DNA of 64,000 nucleotides from Phyllobacterium myrsinacearum (GTDB lineage Bacteria > Pseudomonadota > Alphaproteobacteria > Rhizobiales > Rhizobiaceae): the NCBI RefSeq assembly GCF_014138285.1, contig NZ_JACGXN010000011.1:62001-126000 (forward strand), read 5' to 3'. The position numbers and the translations under genes are program-made. The notes under the pieces were generated by a model. The model had not been told where the DNA came from, made no database searches, and saw only the letters and a program-made list of their open reading frames with translations. Below, piece by piece: positions 53,359-61,957 of the stretch. Position 1 is the stretch's first letter, and each line of letters begins with the position of its first letter.

Positions 53359-54543
53359 ATGCAGTTCGGCGATAGGGAGTTATCATTCAGAATAGGTGAA
53401 GTAGGTAGTGCGGTCGACAGGGCGGCCTGTGATGCATCCCGTTGGGTGGACGTTGCTAGTTTGGTTCATCAGCTTGTACCTGGCACAAAGGTCATCATGC
53501 AGATTGTTGATATGCAAAGAGCTGCGTTGCTGCCCCCCATCGTGGACGGCTTTTTGGAAAGCACCATATCTGCATACGAACATCACTTTTGGAAACTCAA
53601 TCCATACTACAAGCCGATGGCGGAGATGAAGCTGTCATCGTTCAAACGGACCGTCGAGTTGTGCCCAGATGAAAACGTCAAAAAAACGAGCTTCTACAAT
53701 GATTTGGTCAAGCCTGAGGGGGAGGCGGACGGAGCGACAGTTCTAAAATTTGCATCACACCGCGGCCGACATGCAACGATTGCGCTCCACTACGACAACC
53801 GCATAGGTGAACGAACGGATGAGCAGATGCGTTCCCTGCTCCACCCACTTATTCCGAGAATGAGGGCGGCGCTTGAAGTCAACCATCTTGCCAGTCGTGT
53901 GCTTGAATTGCCGGGAGGGCGCGGTTTGATTGATAACCTTATCGACGCTGCAATGATACTCGATGAAGATTGTCGCCTTCTGGCAGCCAACTTTGGTGCA
54001 TCGGCGCTTCTGGCTGATGCGGGATTTATGCTGATCGGCGCTCGGGATTTTATTCAAATCAAAAATGCTGAAGCTACAAGAGCTTTCGCAGGTGTGGTGA
54101 AAATAACATGTTCGCCGTTTATGACGGCAGTGCGGCAGGAAGATATCCAAGTAACTTCAGCGAGGACAGCTTACACGATCACCTGTGTTCCTATTGCCTT
54201 GGACCAGGCGGGTATCTCGCCATTGGGTCTCGCTTCGATATATGCTCCGAAAACCGTATGTCTCGTCATTATCCGACCATGCGTCGCTACTGATGACCCG
54301 GAATGGATTGCCGCAAATATCAGTCTGACATTCGGTCTCACCAAAGCTCAGACGACCCTCTTGCTCGAATTTGAAAGAGGCGGAACACTGAGTCAGATTG
54401 CGGAACGGCTTGGGGTCTCCAGATCTACTGCACACACTCACCTCAAGGCCATTTTCTCGAAAACGGGAACATCCAAACAGCGTGACATTGTCACCATGGT
54501 GATGAAACTCAAGTCGTCTAGGAACTCATTTACAGTCATGTAG
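53359..54543 (+). CDS. LuxR-type HTH transcriptional regulator
   Basis: A 394-residue protein. The C-terminal HTH (about residues 330-385) reads LTKAQTTLLLEFERGG, TLSQIAERLGVSRSTAHTHLK and IFSKTGTSKQRDIV, a clear LuxR/GerE DNA-binding domain. The long N-terminal part resembles PAS-like sensor regions of large LuxR proteins rather than an acyl-homoserine-lactone domain, so quorum sensing is not implied. The ribosome-binding site is weak. It sits upstream of the secreted Cys-rich cassette in the same direction and is the likely regulator of it. Base composition looks more AT-rich than regions 1-3. Confidence 0.85.
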   Translation: MQFGDRELSFRIGEVGSAVDRAACDASRWVDVASLVHQLVPGTKVIMQIVDMQRAALLPPIVDGFLESTISAYEHHFWKLNPYYKPMAEMKLSSFKRTVELCPDENVKKTSFYNDLVKPEGEADGATVLKFASHRGRHATIALHYDNRIGERTDEQMRSLLHPLIPRMRAALEVNHLASRVLELPGGRGLIDNLIDAAMILDEDCRLLAANFGASALLADAGFMLIGARDFIQIKNAEATRAFAGVVKITCSPFMTAVRQEDIQVTSARTAYTITCVPIALDQAGISPLGLASIYAPKTVCLVIIRPCVATDDPEWIAANISLTFGLTKAQTTLLLEFERGGTLSQIAERLGVSRSTAHTHLKAIFSKTGTSKQRDIVTMVMKLKSSRNSFTVM

Positions 54544-54914
54544 AACCACGCAGGGCGTCTTAAACCCAGATCCACCGCCTACTTTGATTGTGAGACAGTC
54601 TCATGGATTGATTTGGTCTGCGATGATTTCGCGATCGGAACAGTATCCCATACGGCCATAGTGGGGCAGGGTCAGTGCGCTTTCAAAACAAAGTGATACT
54701 ATCGCCGGAGCCTTAGCCTTTCGGCCCGGACGTAAACAACCAAACTCGTCTTCTGGAAAAGCGCATCTAATGACTCTACCGGGGCTGCTAGGTTGAAGAC
54801 CCGCCCAGTCGATATCCTCTAAATGGGGGAGGAACAGATTTTGGTTTGGCTTCACACTTGCCGATAAGTAACCGCACCTGTCTTACGAATAGGTTGGAGC
54901 CTTGGGAGCAAATC
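54544..54914. promoter_or_regulatory. Intergenic region with short palindrome and GGGGGAG site
   Basis: About 370 bases between the LuxR-type gene and the large secreted-protein gene. TGAGACAGTCTCA (54591-54603) is a 6-1-6 palindrome. AATGGGGGAGGAACAG (54822-54837) resembles the TTGGGGGAGAACAG end of the 18-bp palindrome at 53163. No gene was recognised. GGGAG at 54904-54908 is the downstream ribosome-binding site. Confidence 0.4.
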
Positions 54915-57677
54915 ATGCAATTAAAGTCAGAAGCATTTCAACGGTCAATTACAACACTACTTAGTGTCGTTTTGTTATCTATTGTTATTGCCCTGGGATC
55001 AGCACGATCTTCCGACGCTGCCAGATGCGCTGAAGCACAAGATTGCTTTGAAGGATGGGTTGCAGCTCAAGACGTGGGAGTAAAATCTTCCTTCTTCTCA
55101 AACAGGAATGGTCAGACGCTTCCTGCTGCTGCGATAGGCGTCGGTGATCGCATTCGCGCAAATCGAGATATTAATGTTCGTGCGGCACCTGCAAGATGGC
55201 GGGCAACTAAGTTCATACTGAAGGACTCGCAGGAAATTCTCGTCACTCATACGAGAAAACTCCCGACTCCGGGAGGATATGACCAGCTCTGGATACATTT
55301 CGGCGGTGAAGTTCAGATTTTGTGGCAAGCGAAACTTAGTCAGATCGACATTGGTTATCGATCAGATGAGAAGAACTGGACACGAGAACAATATTATATT
55401 TCTGCGTTGATATTAACGCAAAGCGATGCTGTAGCTTATTCCAAGATAAGGACCTGTGCCGCGAATGCCCAGAAAAAAATTGTAGGTGATCTGGCTGAAG
55501 AGTTGTCCAGCTTGTCTTATACCGCTGATCTAATTTTGCCGGGCGACTCGCCAATAGCGAAGTTGTTTCCAATCGAGAATCCGGAGAAGTCACAAAGCCG
55601 CTCTGCGTATTTTGCAAAGAACCAGGCGTTTTTGCACGATGTCAGGCGTGTTGAAGGATCGTTGGACCGCGTATCGGTATATATGGACGGGCAGATGTCC
55701 AACTGTTCCAACGGTGAGATTAAGCCAGGTAACATCGTGCTTGCGTTGTCCAGAAGGTACTGCATTCAAGGAGACGAGAATTGCTCCCGCTGGGATGATA
55801 ACGGAAAGCAAATCGTGCATCAACGGATCGCTGATTGGGCTGCTACGAAACTCAATTCATTTTCTCCGGTTGCATACAACGAGTATATGATCATCGCTCG
55901 CGGCGGTCCCAGCGACTTGAAGCTACAACTTCAGAAATGGAAACTTGTCGGCTTTCAAGATCAGCGCGGCTGGAGGTCTGCTCCCTCAGTCGACGACCAA
56001 GTCGGCGAACTTCAAGAAGCAGTCATCCGGCTTAGAACTGTTGGTGCCGACCAGAAACTTCCAAAACTGAATGAGGCGGCATTGTCTGCAGTAGGCATGG
56101 ATGACAGTATGGTATTGCGGATCATTGATGTAGTGGCTGCGCCTGAAGATGCTATTCAACGTGTCAAAGCATCAAACAATATCCGCGTAGCGCCAACTGC
56201 GGTCTTGACCAAGCTTTCTGATGAGATCGCGAGAACGAGGATCTCAGAATGTGCAAGATTTCGGGGCATGGGAACCAATGCATCCCAGGACGATTTTGCT
56301 GCCTGTGCAGGCTACAAATTGAACAAGGAACAGCTTTTGTCTTGTCTTCGAGGCAACTTCTGCATGCCGGAGATCGCAGATAAAGCCCGAGCTGATGTGC
56401 TGTTACTTTCCGCGGGGATGTCCGCCAAACAATTGGCCGCCTCTAACCTGCTTCCCCGAATTCCTTTGAATATGAAGGATGTGGTGGAAAAATATAACTA
56501 CTGTCAGCAGGGGAACGTGCAGTCAAGTCGGGATAAGTGCTTCACAGAAGAGTTGGTAGCATTGCAGACTGGTATACCTGAGTGGGTGAAAAAGGTGTCG
56601 AACTGCGCCACAAAGCCTGAGAACAGCGCCGCTGCAGATTGTCTGATATCGGGTTTGCCCACAGACATGCCTCTCCGTGATGTCCTTGTAAAATGTGGTA
56701 AAGTTGAAACCGACAAGGTGTCTTGCTTACTACAAGCGCAACTCGAGGCTAGCTTACCAAAAGAAGCGGCTCAAGCATACGAATGTTCAAAGATGTTTAC
56801 TCCTGACAGCAAGGCCTTTGCATCCTGTGTGTTGATGAAGCAAGGAGGAGATTTGGATAAAATCGTCAACTGCACAGCGGGAAAGAATACCTCAAGCACG
56901 AGTGATCGACTGGCTATTGCTCTTTGTCTAGCAACAGGAAATGCTTCGTCGAGTGATCTGAAGAGCGCGCAAGCTGCCGTCGCCTGTTACGCGGACAGCA
57001 ACGGGGATTACAAGACCGCAGCCGGATGTTGGGCAGCGTCGCAAGTGCATTTGGGTGGAGATCTTGGGCGTGTCGCAGAATGCTATGCACAATCTGGCGG
57101 ATCATACGTATCAACAGCTGGATGCTTGGCCGGGCAGAACCTCAATGCCGAGGGGAAAATAATGATCCAGTGCGCTGAAACCACTGGTGGCGAGCCGACG
57201 ACGTTTGCCGTATGCGTGGCTGGACAATTGGCCACCAAAGAGGTCATGCAATGCAAAGGTAAGAAATTTGCAGAAGAACCTTGTTTTGGTGAAAACAATG
57301 CATTGAGGCTCGTTGCGAAAAATCTGCTCGGACAGGAGATTGGTCCAGATAGTGTGGTGGCACAAGTAGCCAATATTAATCTGGATGTCGTCAATTTTGA
57401 GATATCAACAGTAACGATGATTGCGGAAAAGGGCGGACGATTGCTCACCGATGCTGGAGACACAGCTAAGGCGGTATTGGCTGATGCGGGATCCGCCACG
57501 ACGCGAATCCTGACTGATACTGCAAATCTAGCAAACAACACAGTGAAGCTCGTAGATGGTGTTGCCCAAGGCATCGCTAATCCCGCGAAGCAGATCGGAG
57601 AGGGAGTGCAAAATGCGGTATCGAATATTGGCGCGGCTATTGGCCAAACCGTTCACATCGATTGTTGTCGTTTCTAA
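54915..57677 (+). CDS. Large secreted protein with SH3b-like N-domain and tandem cysteine-pair repeats
   Basis: A 920-residue protein of no recognised family. A signal peptide or anchor covers about residues 1-38 (LLSVVLLSIVIALGSARSSDA|A). An SH3b-like stretch follows at about 75-125 (VGDRIRANRDINVRAAP...LWIHFGGEVQI). The middle third is helical. From residue 446 to 790 at least eight Cys-x(8-16)-Cys units recur, often ending in Ala or Leu after the second Cys (examples: ACYADSNGDYKTAAGCWAAS and ECYAQSGGSYVSTAGCLAG), so a disulfide-stabilised helical-hairpin array is likely. The C-terminus (about 800-915) holds Ala-rich amphipathic helices and ends in CCRF. ATG 54915 with GGGAG is preferred to ATG 54846. 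Its envelope role is inferred from the signal and cysteines. Confidence 0.8.
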   Translation: MQLKSEAFQRSITTLLSVVLLSIVIALGSARSSDAARCAEAQDCFEGWVAAQDVGVKSSFFSNRNGQTLPAAAIGVGDRIRANRDINVRAAPARWRATKFILKDSQEILVTHTRKLPTPGGYDQLWIHFGGEVQILWQAKLSQIDIGYRSDEKNWTREQYYISALILTQSDAVAYSKIRTCAANAQKKIVGDLAEELSSLSYTADLILPGDSPIAKLFPIENPEKSQSRSAYFAKNQAFLHDVRRVEGSLDRVSVYMDGQMSNCSNGEIKPGNIVLALSRRYCIQGDENCSRWDDNGKQIVHQRIADWAATKLNSFSPVAYNEYMIIARGGPSDLKLQLQKWKLVGFQDQRGWRSAPSVDDQVGELQEAVIRLRTVGADQKLPKLNEAALSAVGMDDSMVLRIIDVVAAPEDAIQRVKASNNIRVAPTAVLTKLSDEIARTRISECARFRGMGTNASQDDFAACAGYKLNKEQLLSCLRGNFCMPEIADKARADVLLLSAGMSAKQLAASNLLPRIPLNMKDVVEKYNYCQQGNVQSSRDKCFTEELVALQTGIPEWVKKVSNCATKPENSAAADCLISGLPTDMPLRDVLVKCGKVETDKVSCLLQAQLEASLPKEAAQAYECSKMFTPDSKAFASCVLMKQGGDLDKIVNCTAGKNTSSTSDRLAIALCLATGNASSSDLKSAQAAVACYADSNGDYKTAAGCWAASQVHLGGDLGRVAECYAQSGGSYVSTAGCLAGQNLNAEGKIMIQCAETTGGEPTTFAVCVAGQLATKEVMQCKGKKFAEEPCFGENNALRLVAKNLLGQEIGPDSVVAQVANINLDVVNFEISTVTMIAEKGGRLLTDAGDTAKAVLADAGSATTRILTDTANLANNTVKLVDGVAQGIANPAKQIGEGVQNAVSNIGAAIGQTVHIDCCRF

Positions 57678-57686
57678 TATCATTCG

Positions 57687-57863
57687 GTGACAGTGGGCTC
57701 TAGCTTTACTGCTTTTAATACCAGTCGCGGGTGTGAAGAGGCCGGCGGCTTTGGTAGTCGCGACGCTTTCGGCATTGAAGGGCAATTGGGAGCAAACAAA
57801 TGCCCGGCGCAGCACGTTCCAATCGTCTCGACCGAAAGCCAAACCTTAGGAGGAGAAAATTAA
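57687..57863 (+). other. Open frame continuing after the stop of the large secreted protein
   Basis: The reading frame of the 920-residue protein has TAA at 57675, but the same frame stays open for about 60 codons, from just after that stop to TAA at 57861. That second stop overlaps the start of the next gene as TAATG. The text includes VGSSFTAFNTSRGCEEAGGF and GANKCPAQHVPIVSTESQ. It could be a 58-codon gene from GTG 57687, though no ribosome-binding site is seen, or a formerly longer C-terminus cut by a stop mutation. Confidence 0.35.
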
Positions 57864-58165
57864 TGCGTCGTTCAGCGATTTTGATTTCGGCCGTCTTTGC
57901 TTTGTTTCCACGCTCCTTATTTGCGGAGGAGGGAGTTTGGTCGCCAACTAACGTGATAGCGCAAATAAATTTGGGGTGCACACGAGTCTACACCTGTGGA
58001 CCAAAAGAAGACGTAGTTCACGATGGAGCACACAAGGTTGTCGGAAACGGTCCCAAACTGGTTATCGGCGTCTGCTCCGCAGGGGACGGCCCTATCGATA
58101 GCTGCAATGATTGCTTGACGACGCCGCCAACGGATGCCTGTGATTGGCATCTTCAACCAAAATAA
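57863..58165 (+). CDS. Small secreted cysteine-rich protein
   Basis: A 100-residue protein. The signal peptide ([23 protein letters not shown]) ends near residue 21. The mature part has six cysteines ([20 protein letters not shown]), which suggests three disulfides in the periplasm or outside the cell. A strong TAGGAGGAG lies 7 bases before ATG 57863. It is 186 bp downstream of the large secreted protein gene and probably co-transcribed with it. It converges with and overlaps by 13 bp the truncated porin gene. No family recognised. Confidence 0.75.
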   Translation: MRRSAILISAVFALFPRSLFAEEGVWSPTNVIAQINLGCTRVYTCGPKEDVVHDGAHKVVGNGPKLVIGVCSAGDGPIDSCNDCLTTPPTDACDWHLQPK

Positions 58166-58758
58166 TATTGATGCAGTGTCGTCGATGCAAAGGAGGTCAA
58201 CAACGACGAATTCAAAGAATTGAATGGAAAAGATAGCTGTACGCCTTCGGCCAAGGTCGCCATGTGACGGGTGTCGGGTCCATAGGCAATGACATTGTCA
58301 TTGATGATGTCGCCGGCGTAATTGGTCCATGAGGTGAACTGGGAGTCGACAGCGCCGACGCGGAAGCCGCCAAGCTCAATATAGGCTTTTGGAATGTAAG
58401 CGTTGTTACTGCCGTTGGTGTACTGAAAATAGGTTTCGATATATGAGCGAAGCGTGCCCAATTCCGTTTCTGAGCGGGCATCAAAGCGCAGCGAAGCCCG
58501 CGTACGCTTGTACCAGCTGTCCCGCTTGACACCCGTGAGCGGATCGTCGCCGCCTCTGACATCATAGCGCAGATAACCGCCAATCTTCAGGCATGTCTCT
58601 GTTCCCGGAATATAGAAGAAGCCGGCGCCGTAGGCGTCGCACACGCGAACATATTCGACCGGTTCCGGTTCTGCGACAACGACCGCATCGGCGGCATGTG
58701 CGGCGGACACAGCAAGGATGACCGCTGATGAGCCGATCAGCAAGGTTTTGATACTCAT
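58153..58758 (-). pseudogene. Omp2b-type porin gene truncated at its 3' end
   Basis: The first 175 or so codons encode a normal alphaproteobacterial porin. The signal peptide ([22 protein letters not shown]) ends near residue 22, then come [35 protein letters not shown] and [18 protein letters not shown]. Full-length family members have roughly 330-400 residues. Here the text turns into unrelated residues ([15 protein letters not shown]) and stops at residue 201, where it meets the Cys-rich cassette. Without the remaining strands a complete beta-barrel cannot form, so it is probably a disrupted gene. Confidence 0.8.
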
Positions 58759-58867
58759 GCCTGGTCTCCAAAGAAAGGGATGATTTTAGATTGATGTTGG
58801 CAGGTTTATATTACAGTTCGATGGCGGCATATATACCCGCCTTCGAACTTGCCTGCATGGCCTCGCT

Positions 58868-59095
58868 TCAGTGCACGTTGTCTTCCAGCTTCCTGCCTTT
58901 GTAGTCGTCAGGTATTCCAGACACTTCATGCAAGAGAGCGAGTGTTTCAATCCAGGCCGCGATCGAGCCTGGAATGGGCTGTCCACCTTCGGCCCATGCC
59001 CTCACCAGAAAGCGGTCGCATTCGAGGATATCTGCAAGGGTTTCCTGTGACCAAAACAGGTAGGCAAGACATTCGGAAAAGCGATTATGATCCAT
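58868..59095 (-). CDS. Small hypothetical protein with HTH-like segment
   Basis: A 75-residue protein. The stretch YLFWSQETLADILECDRFLVRAWAEG resembles the helix-turn-helix of XRE-type mini-regulators, followed by PIPGSIAAWIETLALLHE. Small proteins of this kind are common in rhizobia. No strong ribosome-binding site precedes ATG 59095. Function unknown. Confidence 0.6.
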   Translation of the reverse strand: MDHNRFSECLAYLFWSQETLADILECDRFLVRAWAEGGQPIPGSIAAWIETLALLHEVSGIPDDYKGRKLEDNVH

Positions 59096-59382
59096 AAAGG
59101 TTTCCAGGTTGAGCTTCGAACCATATCAGCGCCATGTATCATTTTCTGGACAGTCGACTATCAATTTATAGCCCCTGCGGGTTTGTACAATCCGCTACCT
59201 AACGATTTAAACTGGCGCGGAAACGGTCAAATTGTTTTGGAACGATCAGGCGGCAGTTTCATTATGGAAGGGATTTTGAAAGCTGAAATGGTCCAGAGAG
59301 CTCGTTGAACAGCTGTCACACTTTTGCAGCATCATATGGGTTCGGCCTATGACTGACGTGCTTGCTTCGAAGGAGAGCGGTC

Positions 59383-59889
59383 ATGAACGACAAAGTTTTT
59401 CACGTGCTGTTTCTGTCGCGTCGCAATTCGGCAAGAAGCGTGATGGCGGAGGCTATTTTGAATAAAATTGGCGCGCCGCACTTCGTTGCCTATAGTGCCG
59501 GAACGGAACCGGCCGATACGATTGATGCAGAAACCCGCGAACTGCTGGAACAGTCAGGTTTTGACGTTAGTGGCCTGCAGCCCAGGCATTATCGCGAATT
59601 TGGTCTGGACGGTGCGCGTGACCTCGATTTTGTATTTACGTTGAACGATGAGGCCAGGGGCGAGCCTACACCCGAGTGGCCAGGTGTGCCCGTGACAGCG
59701 CATTGGGAATCCTCCGATCCCATTCAGGAAAAGGGCGAGCCATGGGAGCGCAAGCAGGCATTTTCGCGTGCAATGATGGAACTCGACAGAAGGCTCAAAA
59801 TTCTCGTCAATCTGCCGTTGGCATCACTGGACCGGCTGAGCATACAAAATCACGTGGATGAAATCGGCAAATCGAAAGGCGAGGTGTAG
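59383..59889 (+). CDS. ArsC/low-molecular-weight phosphatase-fold protein lacking the catalytic Cys
   Basis: A 168-residue protein of the LMW-PTP/arsenate reductase fold. The P-loop, normally CxxNxxRS (as in LFLCTGNSARS), reads LFLSRRNSARS here, so the nucleophilic cysteine is Ser and the following residues are RR. The rest of the fold is complete: YSAGTEPADTIDAET, SGFDVSGLQPRHYREF, then the partner Asp region DFVFTLNDEA and TAHWESSDPIQ. Without the Cys it can be neither a classical phosphatase nor an arsenate reductase, and a ligand-binding role is possible. AAGGAGAG precedes ATG 59383. Confidence 0.85.
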   Translation: MNDKVFHVLFLSRRNSARSVMAEAILNKIGAPHFVAYSAGTEPADTIDAETRELLEQSGFDVSGLQPRHYREFGLDGARDLDFVFTLNDEARGEPTPEWPGVPVTAHWESSDPIQEKGEPWERKQAFSRAMMELDRRLKILVNLPLASLDRLSIQNHVDEIGKSKGEV

Positions 59890-59944
59890 GTCCCCGTCAC
59901 GAGCAACGCAGTCATAATGTTCTCTCACAGATCAGTACTGTCCC

Positions 59945-60199
59945 ATGAGTATGGAATTCCCTTCGGTAACGATTCAGACATACCATTCCGGCAAGTCCAG
60001 AAACGTCACATCTGTGCCCGAGGCGGCGGAAGTTCTGCTGATGAATTGGCCTGTCCACGATGGCGCGAAGCTCAAAGTTGCGCGTCAGTTATGTCTCGAC
60101 GCTCTGGATGGCAAGACAACAATCACGCAGGCACGCGCTGCATTCATCGAGGCTGCAAAAGAAGCAGGCGTCTTTGTAGATTATAGCAAGCGTCGCTGA
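59945..60199 (+). CDS. DUF982 family protein
   Basis: An 84-residue protein. Family text: VPEAAEVLLMNWPVHDG, then ARQLCLDALDGKTTITQARAAFIEAAKEAG. DUF982 proteins are small, function-unknown proteins abundant in Rhizobiales. A paralogue lies at 62429. The ribosome-binding site is weak. Confidence 0.82.
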   Translation: MSMEFPSVTIQTYHSGKSRNVTSVPEAAEVLLMNWPVHDGAKLKVARQLCLDALDGKTTITQARAAFIEAAKEAGVFVDYSKRR

Positions 60200-60228
60200 A
60201 GGTGTGAAGTCCCCGTAGCCCGGTGTGC

Positions 60229-60423
60229 CTATGCTGACTTTCCAAGCTTTACCGGTTTGCCGCTGCTGTTCTTGAGAACGGTCTTGAGCGCATTGAGAAA
60301 AAGTTCCGGATTGTCGATCGAAAGGGTAACGCTCCTGGCTTCCTGAAAGGCATTCAAACCGGAGAATTTCAGGCTTGCGGTTTCCTCGTCATACCTGACC
60401 TCGTGAAGTTCCCTGATACGCAT
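60229..60423 (-). CDS. Small hypothetical protein
   Basis: A 64-residue protein with balanced composition (MRIRELHEVRYDEETASLKF, then SVTLSIDNPELFLNALKTVLK). It is converging with the DUF982 gene. No family was recognised. The regular beta-then-helix pattern and a plausible start favour a real gene. Confidence 0.5.
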   Translation of the reverse strand: MRIRELHEVRYDEETASLKFSGLNAFQEARSVTLSIDNPELFLNALKTVLKNSSGKPVKLGKSA

Positions 60424-60595
60424 TGGTGACTGAACCCTTGTCTGCCGGTGCTGTTATCCCGTCACATATCCGTAAAGAATTTGTCACAATCAACACAATT
60501 CGCCGCAGCCGGCCACAACACGCCGCTGTTTTCATCCTAATCGATTTTGCCATTCTTTTCGAACGCACGCGTTAACGACCCGAAGTCATTCAATT

Positions 60596-60703
60596 TTACT
60601 TGTCGTTATGCGACATATTTTCCGGCGAGCCTGACAGTGTACGATAGACCAAAAAAGCCATCACGCCTGTCAATAGCATTCTAAGGGCAATAATGAAAAT
60701 CAT
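60596..60703 (-). CDS. Possible 35-residue single-pass membrane protein
   Basis: From ATG 60703 to TAA 60596 the minus strand reads MIFIIALRMLLTGVMAFLVY followed by RTLSGSPENMSHNDK: one hydrophobic helix (residues 1-20) and a polar tail. AGAGG lies about 10 bases upstream. It is too short for most gene callers. The hydrophobic helix, ribosome-binding site and stop make it plausible. Confidence 0.4.
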   Translation of the reverse strand: MIFIIALRMLLTGVMAFLVYRTLSGSPENMSHNDK

Positions 60704-61097
60704 CGCATGGCCTCTTGTGCCTGATGAACGTTAAACTGATTTACGGTTTGCGTCTATAACGGTCGATGCTGTCTGTATCGGCCCTTTGTGTCTTCTTCGT
60801 CCGGCTTCATGGATAGGAAGGTTTCCAAGGCGTCCGCGGCGCATACAACCGATCGTTTTCTAAAAACTGGCGATTTTGTACAGGCCGTCCCTGCCAACAC
60901 ACAAGGCAGATTATCACGAAAGCGAACCCAAGCAGCGGACGACGATATTCGCGATGGCGGATGAATGAGGTACGGCAGCGGACCGAGTTCGGCCAGGCTT
61001 TCGTCAGCGCGCGGGGCATATATTTCCGTGCATTGCCCTTGAGCCAGCCTAACCCGGTGTGCTTGCATAAAGGTGCCGCTATTCGTAGATTGGGCAC
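60704..61097. other. Intergenic region
   Basis: About 390 bases before the VOC gene. Long minus-strand frames here are antisense to the VOC gene or lack starts. One contains a hydrophobic stretch (LLGFAFVIICLVCW) with no start signal. No confident gene. Confidence 0.35.
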
Positions 61098-61535
61098 ATG
61101 ACAATCAAACGTATGGACAACGTAGGGATCGTCGTCGATGACCTCGACGAGACAATTGATTTCTTTCTCGAACTCGGCCTCGAGCTCGAAGGGCGGGCCA
61201 TGATCGAAGGAGAATGGGCTGGACGTGTCACTGCACTGGGCGATCAGCGTGTCGAGATTGCCATGATGCGTACACCGGACGGCCACAGCCGGGTTGAACT
61301 CTCCCGCTTCCTCACGCCGCCTGTCGTAGCAGATCACCGCAACGCTCCGGTCAATGCCCTGGGTTACCTGCGTGTCATGTTCGCGGTTGACGATGTCGAC
61401 AATACGCTTGAGAGGCTCAGCAAGCGCGGCGCGCAGCTTGCAGGCGAAGTAGTCCAGTATAAAGACGCGTATCGGCTCTGCTACATCCGTGGGCCCGGAG
61501 GGCTTCTCATCGGACTAGCCCAGGAACTCAGCTGA
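61098..61535 (+). CDS. VOC-superfamily (glyoxalase/dioxygenase-fold) protein
   Basis: A 145-residue protein made of two beta-alpha-beta-beta-beta modules. Text: MDNVGIVVDDLDETIDFFLE, then RVEIAMMRTPDGHSRVELSRF and MFAVDDVDNTLERLSKRGA, then YIRGPGGLLIGLAQEL. Metal-binding positions of glyoxalase I are only partly met (the Glu in RVELSRF and a Gly-rich end). Substrate unknown; such proteins may be lyases, isomerases or resistance proteins. Confidence 0.85.
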   Translation: MTIKRMDNVGIVVDDLDETIDFFLELGLELEGRAMIEGEWAGRVTALGDQRVEIAMMRTPDGHSRVELSRFLTPPVVADHRNAPVNALGYLRVMFAVDDVDNTLERLSKRGAQLAGEVVQYKDAYRLCYIRGPGGLLIGLAQELS

Positions 61536-61957
61536 GCGAGTGCATTGACCGGACCGGCTATTCCGCACAATTTGGCAAGTCATCGTGATCTGAATGTGAC
61601 TCGAGGCGGGGTGACGTTTGAAGTGGGCACTCCCGCCGTCCCGATGCGGATATTCGACGTCAATAACCTGCAGATTGAAGACGAGCGCATTGTCATGACC
61701 CTTGCTTCGAGAACTGCCATCTGCAAGCCAAGACATCGCGCAGCCCAAGCGGCAAAATCATCACGCTGCGGCCCTTCGGTCAAACAGGCGAGTTGCTGTG
61801 CTTGACATTTGCACCACGGGTCGAGCTACGCAAGGTCGCTGCAATGTGAGGCGTGTATCATGGGGAGGGTGTCACTACCGTTTCGAGGCGCTAAAGGCTG
61901 CCCTCCGCGTAATCACGCGGCGTCGTCCGACGACTTGGAGACCTGCGGCCTATGGTT
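61536..61957. other. Non-coding or decayed region
   Basis: About 420 bases with only fragments of open frame. A plus-strand stretch near 61610-61700 (VTFEVGTPAVPMRIFDV, then DERIVMTLASR) is protein-like but has no start and no identified family. Confidence 0.3.

Noticed and set aside
53359-54543. Quorum-sensing LuxR protein with an acyl-homoserine-lactone domain
   Set aside because: The N-terminal part is much longer than, and unlike, the autoinducer-binding domain, and no luxI-type synthase gene is in the window.
54846-54914. Upstream ATG start for the large secreted protein
   Set aside because: The added 23 residues would precede the signal peptide, and the better ribosome-binding site is before ATG 54915.
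59087-59308. 73-codon plus-strand frame between the small HTH protein and the ArsC-like gene
   Set aside because: There is no ribosome-binding site, no recognisable family, and it overlaps the start of the minus-strand gene at 59095.
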